In this document: in pieces, positions 41,939 through 50,290 of the stretch
How the letters are laid out: each line of letters starts with the position of its first letter
Position numbering within the stretch: position 1 is the first letter of the stretch
Assembly (NCBI RefSeq): GCF_000009985.1
Contig: NC_007626.1
Coordinates: forward strand, 4,395,943-4,459,942
DNA: 64,000 nucleotides
Direction of reading: 5' to 3'
Source: Paramagnetospirillum magneticum AMB-1
GTDB taxonomy: Bacteria > Pseudomonadota > Alphaproteobacteria > Rhodospirillales > Magnetospirillaceae
Notes under the pieces: generated by a model
The model's input: the letters and a program-made list of their open reading frames with translations, nothing else
The model's database searches: none
Told to the model about the DNA's origin: nothing
Made by a program: the position numbers and the translations under genes

Positions 41939-42727
41939 TCAGCGCGAGGCCACCACCCACTGCTTCTGTTCGTTCAGGCACGAGGTCACGGTTTCCTCGT
42001 GCTGCTTGCCCGAGCTATCGACCACCACCTGCTTCAGCTGGCGGCAGGTGCGGCCATCGGCCAGGGTGGTGGGGGCGGAAACCGGTTCGACCCAGCCCCA
42101 ATTACCCGACTGGCCGCCGGAGCGGATCGGCTCGACCGCGCCCCACTGGCCTGCGGAAGCCTGCTTGCCGGGTTCGACGGCGGCCCATTGTCCATTTCCC
42201 TGCGATGGCGGGGTGGACGGGGCGGGGGGCGGCAGGGGGGCCGTCTTGACCTGGCGCTGAGGGGCAGCCTTCGGCTTGGGCGGCTGGGATGCGGCAGCGG
42301 TCGTCGAGGCCGTCTGGGGTGTGGCGGCCGGAGCTGACGCCGTTGCCGGCGTGCTGGCCGTCGCGGGAACCTGGGCGGTATCCGACGCCCACACCACCTT
42401 CTGCCCCACCGGCGCCTCGCCTGCCGTCTGCGAGGCGGTAGCCAGCGCCTGCTTGTCCTGGCAATCCAGCAGCGAGCCGATCTGCTGGCCGATCAGACCA
42501 CCCACCGCCGCGCCGAGGAGGGCTGTGCCGATCTTGCCGCTGGCTTTGCCCAGCAGCAGGCCGGCGGCAACGCCGCCAATCACTGCGCCGATAGCTGCGC
42601 CACCCACCTTGCAATCGTTGTCGAAGGCAGTCTCCATGGTCTTGCAACCGGTCAAGACCACCGGGACGCAAATCGCCGAAGCCAGGAGGGACATCCGTCC
42701 CAGCCTGGACACACCAAAGCTCATCAT
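41939..42727 (-). CDS. Glycine-zipper lipoprotein with Trp-Val-Glu-Pro repeats
   Basis: 262 residues from the ATG at 42727, with GGGGGAAAT just upstream. Signal peptide and lipobox (VPVVLTGC), a glycine-zipper stretch (GGAAIGAVIGGVAAGLLLGK, AAVGGLIGQQIG), a Thr/Ala/Pro-rich linker, then three related repeats (NGQWAAVEP, AGQWGAVEP, SGNWGWVEP) and a Cys-containing C-terminal domain. Probably an envelope-anchored protein. It is the first gene of the three-gene minus-strand cluster. Confidence 0.72.
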   Translation of the reverse strand: MMSFGVSRLGRMSLLASAICVPVVLTGCKTMETAFDNDCKVGGAAIGAVIGGVAAGLLLGKASGKIGTALLGAAVGGLIGQQIGSLLDCQDKQALATASQTAGEAPVGQKVVWASDTAQVPATASTPATASAPAATPQTASTTAAASQPPKPKAAPQRQVKTAPLPPPAPSTPPSQGNGQWAAVEPGKQASAGQWGAVEPIRSGGQSGNWGWVEPVSAPTTLADGRTCRQLKQVVVDSSGKQHEETVTSCLNEQKQWVVASR

Positions 42728-43026
42728 GATTTCCCCCAAGCAAAAAGCATCTTGCGGCAACTATCCCTTGCCAAACAGGGGGCGTCAAGCCAGCCAGGAT
42801 GATCACTCTCGACACCCATTCGGCTAACCCTCGCGATAGATGTTCCGCATTTGTTCTTGCCTGACTATCGGCCCTTGGGCATCATACCCCTGGAAAGTCC
42901 GCCGGTTCGGCTCTCTGAGATGACGAGCGAGCCCTGTGCGCCAGGCTTCCACGGACCAATCCCCCCGTTCTGCCGCATGCGCAGCCCTTGGCGCGCGTCG
43001 TCGGCCTTGCTTCAAGGATTCCCCCA

Positions 43027-43584
43027 ATGTCCATCGATCTGAATGACACCATCGGTAGCTCCTACCCCGCAGATCCCGGGGACGTCTTGAACGTCAAGAC
43101 TTCCATGAACAATCTTGGCTATTACGATCCACCCGCCGCCTATGGGCTGACCCCTTGGCCCGACACCCCCATGTTCGACGGCATCAAGAACTTCCAGAAG
43201 GACCATGACCTTGAGGTGGATGGCATCATGCATCCCGATGGTCCCACCGTCACCACCATGAACAAGGGGCTGGCCCAAGGCGAAGATTCGCCCTCCGACG
43301 GCAACGAACAATTGGCCTATAATCCGGCAGCAGCCAATCTGCTCGATATGATGTTGCAGCGCGGGACGAAGGGGGGCGGCGGCGGCAATTCCTGCCCTGG
43401 TGATCGAGCCCCGAGGTCCGGGGATGAATGCGATGAGCTATACAATGCGGACAGCAGCATTTGCCGCTCCCTGCCGCCGGTCCCCCGGATTCGGAGGAAC
43501 TGCTGGTCATCGGCATCAGAGCGCAACGCGGCCTGCCGCTCCGGCCGGCCGCTGCCGCCCCTGGACAGCAGCGACAGGCCTTGA
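43027..43584 (+). CDS. Peptidoglycan-binding-like protein with Cys-rich C-terminus
   Basis: 185 residues from the ATG at 43027. Residues ~12-85 look like a PG_binding_1 fold (DVLNVKTSMNNLGYYDPPAA, FDGIKNFQKDHDLEVDGIMH). A Gly-rich linker follows, then a compact C-terminal motif with four Cys (ECDELYNADSSICRSLPPVP, NCWSSASERNAACRSGRPLP). From memory, this tail resembles the ends of some secreted or polymorphic-toxin proteins; I cannot confirm it. No signal peptide is visible. It is followed by a 98-residue protein and an ATPase. Confidence 0.65.
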   Translation: MSIDLNDTIGSSYPADPGDVLNVKTSMNNLGYYDPPAAYGLTPWPDTPMFDGIKNFQKDHDLEVDGIMHPDGPTVTTMNKGLAQGEDSPSDGNEQLAYNPAAANLLDMMLQRGTKGGGGGNSCPGDRAPRSGDECDELYNADSSICRSLPPVPRIRRNCWSSASERNAACRSGRPLPPLDSSDRP

Positions 43585-43604
43585 CGATTGGAGGCTCCAA
43601 TCCG

Positions 43605-43901
43605 ATGGATGAATTCGCCGTTAAGGTAACGGCCAAGGGAGCCGATGGCTCCCTTGCACCGTTTCATATCTACGTGGGCACGCCCGAGGCCGTCGATGAC
43701 ATCGTCTCGGGGTGCCTGACTTGGTGCAGCCTGCTCGAGAAGCCTCATTTGGTGAAGGGTGAGACATTGGCTCAGGCCTACAGCCTCGCCTACCGCTTTA
43801 TTGCCCAGATGGTGGAGTATGCCGGCCTGACCCTATTTGACCGGGACGGCGCCCCCTTTCAACTGCCCCGCCCGCCGGATGGGTTCGAGGACGAGATATG
43901 A
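43605..43901 (+). CDS. 98-residue hypothetical protein
   Basis: The ATG at 43605 follows GGAGG; the frame is open further upstream, but without start or homology. The N-terminal ~50 residues are beta-rich (EFAVKVTAKGADGSLAPFHI), followed by a helical part. The stop overlaps the ATPase start as ATGA, so the two are translationally coupled. No family recognised. Its position between a Cys-rich peptidoglycan-binding protein and an ATPase would suit an immunity or adaptor role, but this is speculation. Confidence 0.65.
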   Translation: MDEFAVKVTAKGADGSLAPFHIYVGTPEAVDDIVSGCLTWCSLLEKPHLVKGETLAQAYSLAYRFIAQMVEYAGLTLFDRDGAPFQLPRPPDGFEDEI

Positions 43902-44647
43902 GGACGTCCAGCCTTGCCGCCCCCTTCCTCAAGCGCGTCACCCTGTTGCCCGAAAAGGCGGAGGAAGGCTGCTTTCCCTTCGGCCATCTTCCTTTCCTGA
44001 AAGGCGGGGATTTCACGCTGGACCTGCGGGCCGCCATAACCATCCTGGTGGGCGAGAACGGCAGCGGCAAGTCCACCCTGATCGAAGGCATTGCCGCCTG
44101 CGCCGGCTTTCCCGCCTTGGGTGGCAGTCAGGACCACCGGCCAGGAGACGAGCCGGGCGCTGGCGCCCTCGGGCGGGCCTTGCGCCTGTCCTGGCTGCCC
44201 AAGGTGTCCAACGGCTTCTTCTTTCGCGCCGAAAGCTTCTTTGGTCTCGCCGGCTATCTGGACCAGGAAGGCTCTCTCGACCGTCAAGGTGGCCGCCTGC
44301 TGCACCGGCAAAGTCATGGCGAGGCCTTCATGGCCATGTTCCGTCATCGCCTCGACACCGAAGGCCGCGCCATCTACCTGCTGGACGAGCCGGAAGTGGC
44401 GCTGTCGCCCACCCGCCAATTGGCCTTTCTCCGCATCTTGCGCGATTGGCAAGTCTCGGGGCAGGTCCAGGCGATCATCGCCACCCACTCGCCGATGCTG
44501 ATGGCCTTGCCTGGGGCAGATCTGCTGTCCCTGGACGGCGGAGCCATCCATCCGATGCGCCTGGAGGAGACCGAGCATTACCGGGTGACGCGCCGGTTCC
44601 TGAGTGATCCGGACACCGCTTTGCGGGAATTGTTTGATGAGGACTGA
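43898..44647 (+). CDS. Small ABC-like AAA ATPase
   Basis: 249 residues with Walker A ITILVGENGSGKSTLIEG, a signature-like SHGEAF, Walker B AIYLLDEPEVALSP and the switch His in IIATHSPML. This is the compact single-domain ATPase group (COG3910-like) related to RecF/OLD ATPases, often found in defence or phage loci. There is no nuclease domain on the same chain. Coupled to the upstream 98-residue gene. Confidence 0.85.
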   Translation: MRTSSLAAPFLKRVTLLPEKAEEGCFPFGHLPFLKGGDFTLDLRAAITILVGENGSGKSTLIEGIAACAGFPALGGSQDHRPGDEPGAGALGRALRLSWLPKVSNGFFFRAESFFGLAGYLDQEGSLDRQGGRLLHRQSHGEAFMAMFRHRLDTEGRAIYLLDEPEVALSPTRQLAFLRILRDWQVSGQVQAIIATHSPMLMALPGADLLSLDGGAIHPMRLEETEHYRVTRRFLSDPDTALRELFDED

Positions 44648-45042
44648 AGCCGCCATCAACGATCCTGCGGAGCGAACTTCCCGACGACACTTCCAAGTCG
44701 GAAGAGGCCTTTCTGGCCGAGGTCGCCTCGGTGGCGGAAACCGTCGGCCAATCGGGTGATCCGGGGGCATCGCGGAAGATCATTTCCGCATCCAAGGTGC
44801 ACTCCATCGTCAACGTCACGGGAACGACCATGGCCCATGACGGCGACGGCGCCGAACTCTAGTCGTCCATGTGGTATCACATCGGCGCGCAACGGCCATA
44901 CTGCGTCATGGTGCATCTGAAGCTCATCGCCCCATCCCGGCGCCGTGGTGACAATGACTATGCGGCTTTGGTTCGCACCCTTGACCACAGCCTGATGAAT
45001 GCGGCCATCGACTGGATGCGCCTTTGTCCCTCCGGCCCGTGA
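44648..45042 (+). pseudogene. Degenerate small reading frames
   Basis: One frame reads 71 codons without a credible start (44648-44862, SKSEEAFLAEVASVAETVGQ) to a TAG. The same frame then runs from an ATG at 44869 for 57 codons (WYHIGAQRPYCVMVHLKLIA). This looks like one gene broken by a stop, or two remnants. No family recognised. Confidence 0.35.
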
Positions 45043-45116
45043 CCTCCTCGCGGCGCAGGTGACGGACGGCCCGGCTGCGCGCTATAGTCGGTGGGCAAAA
45101 CACCGACGAGGCTGCC

Positions 45117-45242
45117 ATGCGCACCCTTGACGACATCATGACCCAGCTTCGCACCTTGCAGCCCGAGTTGCGCCGCCGCTACCTCATCCGCTCCATGGGG
45201 GTGTTCGGCTCGTATGTGCACGGCGAGCAGCGCGAAGACTGA
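45117..45242 (+). pseudogene. N-terminal fragment of an MNT-type nucleotidyltransferase
   Basis: 41 codons ending where the IS3 element begins. The opening (MRTLDDIMTQLRTLQPELRR) and the start of the catalytic motif (MGVFGSYVHGEQRED) match MNT-domain nucleotidyltransferases, usually the antitoxin of HEPN/MNT modules, which continue with an Asp-x-Asp pair. That part and any HEPN partner are missing to the right of the IS. Confidence 0.6.
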
Positions 45243-45319
45243 GCTACTCCCCGGAAATTGGACACTGACGGAAGCTACGATCTGATGTTTGCTGATCCCC
45301 AACTACGAGGAGATCAGAG

Positions 45320-45613
45320 ATGTCGAAGCGCAGGAACCATGACGCGGCCTTCAAGGCGCGTGTCGCCCTTGAGGCGCTGAAGGGCGAGCGGACGGTATCG
45401 GAATTGGCGTCGGCCTATGGCGTCCATCCGACCATGATCCATCAATGGAAGAAGTCCCTGCTGGACGGGGCGGCGGAGATCTTCGAACGCGGGGCCAAGA
45501 AGAAGGCCGAGGTGGACGAGGATACGGTGCGATCCCTGCACGCCAAGATCGGGGAGCTGGCCGTGGCCAACGATTTTTTGTCTCGAAAGCTCAAGCCGTG
45601 GACCGGCAAGTGA
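45320..45613 (+). CDS. IS3 transposase OrfA
   Basis: 97 residues with the helix-turn-helix of IS3 OrfA (HDAAFKARVALEALKGERTV, SELASAYGVHPTMIHQWKKS) and a short leucine-zipper-like tail. Its stop overlaps the first codon of OrfB as GTGA, so OrfB is probably made by translational coupling rather than frameshifting. Confidence 0.93.
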   Translation: MSKRRNHDAAFKARVALEALKGERTVSELASAYGVHPTMIHQWKKSLLDGAAEIFERGAKKKAEVDEDTVRSLHAKIGELAVANDFLSRKLKPWTGK

Positions 45614-46467
45614 GGCGGACCATGATCGAGCCCAAACACCCGGCGCTGTCGATCGGCGCCCAGTGCCACCTGCTGTCCATTGCGCGATCATCGTTCTATT
45701 ACGAGCCCTTGGGCGAGACGGAGGCAAACCTGGAGCTGATGCGGTTGATCGACCGCCAATTCCTGGAAACGCCGTTCTATGGTGTCCGTCAGATGGCTTG
45801 GCATCTCCAGAACGAGGGCCACCCGGTCAACGTCAAGCGCGTCCGGCGGCTGATGCGGCTCATGGGCCTGATGCCGATCTACCAGAAGCCCAACACCAGC
45901 AAGCCCGCCAAGGGCCACAAGACCTATCCCTACCTGCTGCGGGGCCTGCGGATCGACCGGCCCAATCAGGTCTGGTGCGCCGACATCACCTATCTGCCCA
46001 TGCGCCGGGGATTCCTTTATCTGATCGCCATCATGGACTGGGCCACCCGGAAAGTGCTGGCCTGGCGCATCTCCAACACGCTCGAGGCCGACTTCTGCGT
46101 CGAGGTGCTCAACGAGGCCATCCTGCGCTTCGGCCCGCCGGAGATCATGAACACCGACCAGGGCAGCCAGTTTACATCCTTCGCCTGGATCGACCGGCTG
46201 AAGCGGGCCGGAACCCGCATCTCCATGGACGGCAAGGGCCGTTGCATCGACAACGTCTTTATCGAGCGCCTGTGGCGGTCCCTAAAATACGAATGCGTCT
46301 ATCTCCATGCCTGGGAAACCGGCTCGCAAGCAAGGGCCGGGATCGGACCCTGGATCACCTTCTACAACCACAAACGGCCCCACGCCGCCCATGGCGGAAG
46401 GACCCCCGCCGTGGTCTACTGGAACACCATCAACCAAACCGATCAGCAGGCCCGGAGAGTAGCTTAA
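45610..46467 (+). CDS. IS3 transposase OrfB (rve integrase core)
   Basis: 285 residues from a GTG at 45610, or from the ATG at 45622. The DDE catalytic set is visible: first Asp in VWCADITYLPMRRG, second in IMNTDQGSQFTSFAW, Glu in DNVFIERLWRSLKYE. The upstream HTH_21 region (FLETPFYGVRQMAWHLQNEG) is typical. Full length, so the element may be active. Confidence 0.94.
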   Translation: MRRTMIEPKHPALSIGAQCHLLSIARSSFYYEPLGETEANLELMRLIDRQFLETPFYGVRQMAWHLQNEGHPVNVKRVRRLMRLMGLMPIYQKPNTSKPAKGHKTYPYLLRGLRIDRPNQVWCADITYLPMRRGFLYLIAIMDWATRKVLAWRISNTLEADFCVEVLNEAILRFGPPEIMNTDQGSQFTSFAWIDRLKRAGTRISMDGKGRCIDNVFIERLWRSLKYECVYLHAWETGSQARAGIGPWITFYNHKRPHAAHGGRTPAVVYWNTINQTDQQARRVA

Positions 46468-46506
46468 ACTTCCCCGAATTCTGTCCAACCAATGGGGAGT
46501 AGCTCA

Positions 46507-46820
46507 TTCTTGTCCCCCTCGCCAACCACCCGAAACCCGCCAAGCTCTTTCGGGAGGACTTTGACCGTCTCGAAGACGGCGGCCTTGGTCTTGCTTGGAC
46601 GCTCAACTCCAATGGCCAGGGCAATCACTACGTTCGAGCTTCCGTTCCGGGCGTCAGTGGCACCCTGGAGACAGTCTCCCGATTGGTCGTAGGGGCCGGG
46701 CGGGGGCAATGCGTCCAGTACCACGATGGCGACCGTCTGAACCTCAGGGCGGACAATCTTTTCGCCAGCGAAGGCTATGCGAAGAGGAGGGCCGAACTTC
46801 CAGCAGCCGACCTCTACTGA
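46507..46820 (+). pseudogene. C-terminal fragment of an HNH/AP2-like phage protein
   Basis: The frame is open directly from the right end of the IS for ~104 codons with no start codon. The last part (GRGQCVQYHDGDRLNLRADN, then LFASEGYAKRR) resembles the His-x-Asp-Gly-x-x-Leu-Asn-x-x-x-x-Asn-Leu pattern of HNH homing endonucleases and AP2-domain phage proteins, with the first His changed. The 5' end was lost at the IS. An intrinsic terminator follows 21 bp later. Confidence 0.5.
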
Positions 46821-46841
46821 CCTACCCAACGCGACAATCGC

Positions 46842-46865
46842 AGCCCGCCAGTGTGCGGGCTTTTT
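46842..46865 (+). terminator. Intrinsic terminator before the left excisionase gene
   Basis: AGCCCGC-cagtgt-GCGGGCT followed by TTTT. The same hairpin occurs before the right excisionase gene at 54643-54662, part of a duplicated block. Confidence 0.8.
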
Positions 46866-46883
46866 CATTTTCTGGAGAAGCAT

Positions 46884-47066
46884 ATGGACGTTCAGCCCAC
46901 ATACCTGAACCGAGAGCAAGCCGCCGCCTTCCTGCACGTTCAGCCCAAGACCCTTGCCAACTGGGCAAGCCAAGGTAAAGGCCCCAAGTTCCGCAAGCCG
47001 GGTGGCAGAGTGGTTTTGTATCCCCGCATGGAGCTTGAAGCCTGGGTGAACAGCGGCGAGGCGTGA
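46884..47066 (+). CDS. AlpA/excisionase-like HTH protein, left copy
   Basis: 60 residues from the ATG at 46884 (GGAGAA upstream). MerR-like helix-turn-helix (YLNREQAAAFLHVQPKTLAN, then KGPKFRKPGGRVVLYPRMEL), the pattern of Xis/AlpA proteins that direct excision. It differs from the copy at 54682 by only about two residues over 58. It sits ~165 bp from the att copy at 47231, mirroring the right copy's distance to the tRNA. Confidence 0.85.
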   Translation: MDVQPTYLNREQAAAFLHVQPKTLANWASQGKGPKFRKPGGRVVLYPRMELEAWVNSGEA

Positions 47067-47230
47067 TTATTCTGGGCCACGGGGGGCGCTGGGGAAATAC
47101 CCCGGTGCTTCCCGGCTACTCCCAAAAAATCCCGGCAAGAAACGTACTATAGGCGTATTCATTGCCCGAATACGCAGATCAACCAGCCCTTCGACCGGCG
47201 CTAACTCATTGATTATTCTGGAGATTTTTT

Positions 47231-47273
47231 GGAGCGGGTGAAGGGAATCGAACCCTCGTCGTAAGCTTGGGAA
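47231..47273. other. Attachment site: 43-bp copy of the tRNA-Gly 3' part
   Basis: Identical to 55035-55077, i.e. the acceptor, T-arm and anticodon-side sequence of tRNA-Gly(CCC) up to the anticodon loop. It marks the left end of the right-hand element and the right end of the left-hand one. The DNA just to its left (CTAACTCRTTGA, TGGAG, T-run) also resembles that left of the tRNA. Confidence 0.92.
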
Positions 47274-47390
47274 CTTCTGGACATTGGCTCCCGCAGGCTC
47301 CTGCTCGATCCACAATCTGTTGTTTTTCAACGGTTTTCAAAAAGCCAAATTCCCGCTCACTCCCCTAAAATCCCCTCATTTCCCGAGCGT

Positions 47391-47414
47391 TGACTTACAA
47401 GAGCCTTACAAATT
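47391..47414. promoter_or_regulatory. Arm-type integrase site, left
   Basis: A 24-bp sequence with two direct CTTACAA units spaced 11 bp. It recurs with one mismatch at 54945-54968 near the other end of the element. Pairs of such repeats at both ends are what tyrosine integrases bind with their N-terminal domain. Confidence 0.65.
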
Positions 47415-47472
47415 ATCCTGCCTTCAACGTCGTAAGCTTTTTTGGCTTCTGTCGAGGAAGGCGAGGAAAATC

Positions 47473-48618
47473 ATGAAGTTGAAGCTAAGTGCTGCGAAGC
47501 TTAAGACCCTCACCGTTCCCGAGGGAAAGTCTGGGGAATACGTCTGGGACACCTCCCTTCCTGGGTTCGGGGTGTATGTGGGCAAGACGGCCAAGACGTT
47601 CCTCGTTCAGTTCACCACCAGAGCCGGTGAGGAGAAGCGCCACAAGATCGGGCGCTCTGATGTGCTGTCGTATGACGCCGCCCGGCAGGAGGCGCTTCGC
47701 GTTCTGGGGGAGGTGCAGAAGGGCGCAGACCCCACCGCCGCCATCAAGCAGGCCCGGCAAGAAGGCCCCCTGTCCGAGGAATTGGTGAATTGGTTTGACA
47801 GCCACACCATGAAGGACAGCACCCGAAAGACGTGGCGTTCGGTCGTCAACAACCACCTTATCCCCGCCCTCGGCTCCCGCAAGCCCTCGACCATCACCAA
47901 GGCGGATATCCTGGCCGCGTATCGGGACATCCAGGCCAAGAGCGGACGGCAGGCCAATCAAGCCATCATCATCCTCTCGACGTTCTACAACCGGACCACG
48001 GATGGCAAGTTCAACCCCGCCTCGGACTTCCGCAATGACAAGTCGATCAGGAAGCACAGGGACGCGGAGCGGGAGGTTGTCCTATCTCAGGATCAAGTCC
48101 GGGCACTCCTGGCCGACTTCGACAAATCCCCCGCCCAGCAGAGCGCCGACGCCGCCCGCCTCCTGTTCTACACAGGTGCCCGCATCGGGGAGATACTGGC
48201 CCTCCGGTGGGATGCCGTGAACCTTACCCAAGGCACCATCACCTTGGCCCACACCATGACCAAGGAAGCCAAGGCCAAGACCCTTCACCTCAGCCCCCGC
48301 GCCCAGGCCATCCTTGAGCGACGACAGGAAGAGGCTCTGGAAGGGGCCGAGTATGTCTTTCCCGGCAGGGATGGTGAGGCCCATCAGGTGGTGATCAAGG
48401 CTTTCTGGAAGGCAGCCTGTAAGCGGTGTGGGATTGAGGGGGTTCACATCCACGACATTCGGGCCACCTACTCCACCATTCTCATTGCCAGCGGCGAGAG
48501 TGCCAAGGCTGTGGGGAAGACGATGGGTCATGCCGACACCAAGACCACCATGCGGTATGAGCGCATTGCCCAGGACAGGGCCAAGGACATTGCCAGCAAA
48601 GTGGATGATCTGTTTTAG
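47473..48618 (+). CDS. int: Tyrosine-type integrase
   Basis: 381 residues from the ATG at 47473. N-terminal DUF4102-like arm-binding part (SGEYVWDTSLPGFGVYVGKT), a core-binding SAM-like domain, and the catalytic domain with R237 (YTGARIGEILALRW), H327 and R330 (HIHDIRATYS), H353 (MGHADTKTTM) and the nucleophile Y362. All five residues are present, so it should be active. It lies 200 bp inside the left att site and points into the element. A 61-bp piece of a sister gene survives at 38112-38172. Confidence 0.95.
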   Translation: MKLKLSAAKLKTLTVPEGKSGEYVWDTSLPGFGVYVGKTAKTFLVQFTTRAGEEKRHKIGRSDVLSYDAARQEALRVLGEVQKGADPTAAIKQARQEGPLSEELVNWFDSHTMKDSTRKTWRSVVNNHLIPALGSRKPSTITKADILAAYRDIQAKSGRQANQAIIILSTFYNRTTDGKFNPASDFRNDKSIRKHRDAEREVVLSQDQVRALLADFDKSPAQQSADAARLLFYTGARIGEILALRWDAVNLTQGTITLAHTMTKEAKAKTLHLSPRAQAILERRQEEALEGAEYVFPGRDGEAHQVVIKAFWKAACKRCGIEGVHIHDIRATYSTILIASGESAKAVGKTMGHADTKTTMRYERIAQDRAKDIASKVDDLF

Positions 48619-48647
48619 CTTTCTGGGTCAGGGGTATGGAGCTTTGG

Positions 48648-48863
48648 TTATCCTGGCACCTGATTGGGGATAATGATCTTGGGCAACTGGTTGCCAATCC
48701 CATGAACCGCCATGGTTACGGTATTTTGCTTGGTGTCCCATATGTCCAGGTTATAGCTCACGTCGGCAGCCTTGAAAGCACTGACAAGAAGCCGCACAGT
48801 CTCCCTTGCTCGTTCCTCGCTCTCTGCTCCACTGCGACCACTAATGGTAATTTCATATTGCAT
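48648..48863 (-). CDS. Small hypothetical protein
   Basis: 71 residues from the ATG at 48863, 6 nt after GGAGG. Sequence begins MQYEITISGRSGAESEERAR and has alternating strand and helix segments. It is the only clear minus-strand gene in the element, convergent with the integrase (29 bp between stops). It could be an early regulator or an anti-defence peptide, but nothing in the sequence shows it. Confidence 0.6.
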   Translation of the reverse strand: MQYEITISGRSGAESEERARETVRLLVSAFKAADVSYNLDIWDTKQNTVTMAVHGIGNQLPKIIIPNQVPG

Positions 48864-49120
48864 GGTATGCCTCCATTTTTGACTGTACTCCTCTTGGGCT
48901 TGGAAGTCCGTCATCATCTTCAATGGGCGCGATAAGGAGGTAGGTGGCACCCGAATGTTCGGAACAAAAATGTGAGCGGGTATCAGGCAATTGGAAAATG
49001 GCGACTACCCCCATAGGGGGCCTCGGTCCCCATCAGCACGACGGCAGGGGCCACCTCGCAAGAACTGAAGGCCCACCATCAGCACCCACAGCATGGCGCA
49101 TGGTGCCCCGCTCAAGGCCA

Positions 49121-49149
49121 TTGACAGCCGCCACCAACCGCCATTACAA
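49121..49149 (+). promoter_or_regulatory. Promoter before the serine recombinase
   Basis: The -35 TTGACA (49121-49126), a 17-bp spacer and the -10 TTACAA (49144-49149), 34 bp before the ATG. The rest of the 320-bp gap from 48864 holds no gene that I can support, only a short CCCCCATAGGGGG palindrome near 49010. Confidence 0.5.
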
Positions 49150-49183
49150 ATCTCTCAACGAACGGAGAGAGGAGTGTAAGGCC

Positions 49184-49843
49184 ATGCGGTTCGTCGCCTA
49201 TTACCGGGTCAGCACCGACAAGCAGGGGCAGTCTGGCTTGGGCCTGGAAGCCCAGCAAGAGGCCGTCCGCTCCTTCCTGGCTGGCAAAGGCTGGCCTCCG
49301 GTGGCTGAGTTCGTCGAGGTGGAGAGCGGCAGGAAGTCCGACCGTGCCCAGCTTGCCGCCGCCCTGGCTGCCTGCCGTCTGCACAAGGCCACCCTGGTCA
49401 TTGCCAAGCTGGACCGGCTGGCCCGTAACGCCGCCTTCCTGCTGAACCTCCGTGACGCTGGGGTGGATTTCGTAGCCTGTGACATGCCCGACGCCAACCG
49501 CCTGACCGTGGGCATCATGGCCCTGGTGGCAGAGGATGAAGCCGACCGGATCAGCGCCAGGACGAAGGCAGCCCTTGCCGTTGCCAAGGCCAAGGGCGTC
49601 AAGATGGGTGGCTTCCGTGGCTATGTCCCCAGCGAGAAAGACCGGGCCAAGGCTGCTCAGGCCAAGCGGGAGAAGGCCAAGCGGCTGGACCTGATGCCGG
49701 TGGTGGAGGCCATCAAGGCAGGGGGCACCACCAGCCTGGGAGGCATCGCCAGGGCGCTCAATGAGCGGGGCATCCCGACCGCCAGGGGTGGGCAATGGCA
49801 GGCCGTCCAGGTCGGGCGCTTGCTGGCACAGGCGGGGGACTGA
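49184..49843 (+). CDS. Serine recombinase (resolvase/invertase)
   Basis: 219 residues from the ATG at 49184; the frame is open 240 bp upstream, but without homology. The catalytic serine is S10 in VAYYRVSTDKQGQSGLGLEA; the Arg-rich active site includes VIAKLDRLARNAAFLLNL, and the C-terminal helix-turn-helix is in GGIARALNERGIPTARGGQW. Size and domain order fit small resolvases/invertases rather than large integrases. Its role beside a tyrosine integrase may be multimer resolution or DNA inversion. Confidence 0.92.
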   Translation: MRFVAYYRVSTDKQGQSGLGLEAQQEAVRSFLAGKGWPPVAEFVEVESGRKSDRAQLAAALAACRLHKATLVIAKLDRLARNAAFLLNLRDAGVDFVACDMPDANRLTVGIMALVAEDEADRISARTKAALAVAKAKGVKMGGFRGYVPSEKDRAKAAQAKREKAKRLDLMPVVEAIKAGGTTSLGGIARALNERGIPTARGGQWQAVQVGRLLAQAGD

Positions 49844-50046
49844 GCGAGGAATATTTGGGGCTGTGAGGGATTGTGTGGGGCACATCAGCCCCCCTTTCCG
49901 TGCCACCTCAGCCCCCTTTCAGGCTCCCCTGATCTAGTCACCTGTAACTATATGTCATTGGTTTTGCTGGTATTTTCCTCATTGACCGCCCTGCCATCCG
50001 TCATCATTGTCCAGGCCGTCAACACCACATCAGGGGAACCTTCGCC

Positions 50047-50187
50047 ATGCTGATCAACACCTGCCTGTTCGAGCTTGAGATTGCCTATGGTCACCTCTTC
50101 ATCCGTGTTGCCCGCCTGGGTGAGGTGCTGTTGGTCATCAGCAAGCAGCACCCGACCGAACAGCGCCTGACCTTCTGCCCTGCCTGA
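50047..50187 (+). CDS. Short hypothetical reading frame
   Basis: 46 codons from an ATG 8 nt after GGGGAA (LINTCLFELEIAYGHLFIRV). Two hairpins, the first followed by T, lie just downstream (50235-50290), consistent with a short transcription unit. Unknown function, modest support. Confidence 0.4.
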   Translation: MLINTCLFELEIAYGHLFIRVARLGEVLLVISKQHPTEQRLTFCPA

Positions 50188-50234
50188 TCGGGAAGGCCAA
50201 ACCGGAGGATTTCCACGGTTTGACGGCTCCAATT

Positions 50235-50290
50235 GTGGGTTAGACCCACCTTTTCCCAAGCCCCTGCCGGTTCCTCGGTGGGGGCTTTGT
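50235..50290 (+). terminator. Tandem hairpins downstream of the 46-codon frame
   Basis: GTGGGT-tag-ACCCAC (50235-50249) followed by CTTTTCCC, then AAGCCCC with GGGGCTT (50258-50287) followed by TG. Either can act as an intrinsic terminator. Confidence 0.6.

Larger units (their letters stand above)
45240..46506 (+). mobile_element. IS3-family insertion sequence
   Basis: 1267 bp. The terminal inverted repeats begin TGAGCTACTCCCC at both ends (45240 onward, and complementary at 46494-46506), with a second matching block TTGGACA further in. Two transposase genes fill it. The 3-bp flanks differ (GAC on the left, TTC on the right), so there is no target duplication. The genes broken on the two sides are different, so a deletion followed insertion. 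Confidence 0.9.

Noticed and set aside
47231..47273. A second tRNA-Gly gene
   Set aside because: Only the 3' 43 bases match; the D-arm and 5' acceptor strand are missing, so it is an att copy, not a gene.
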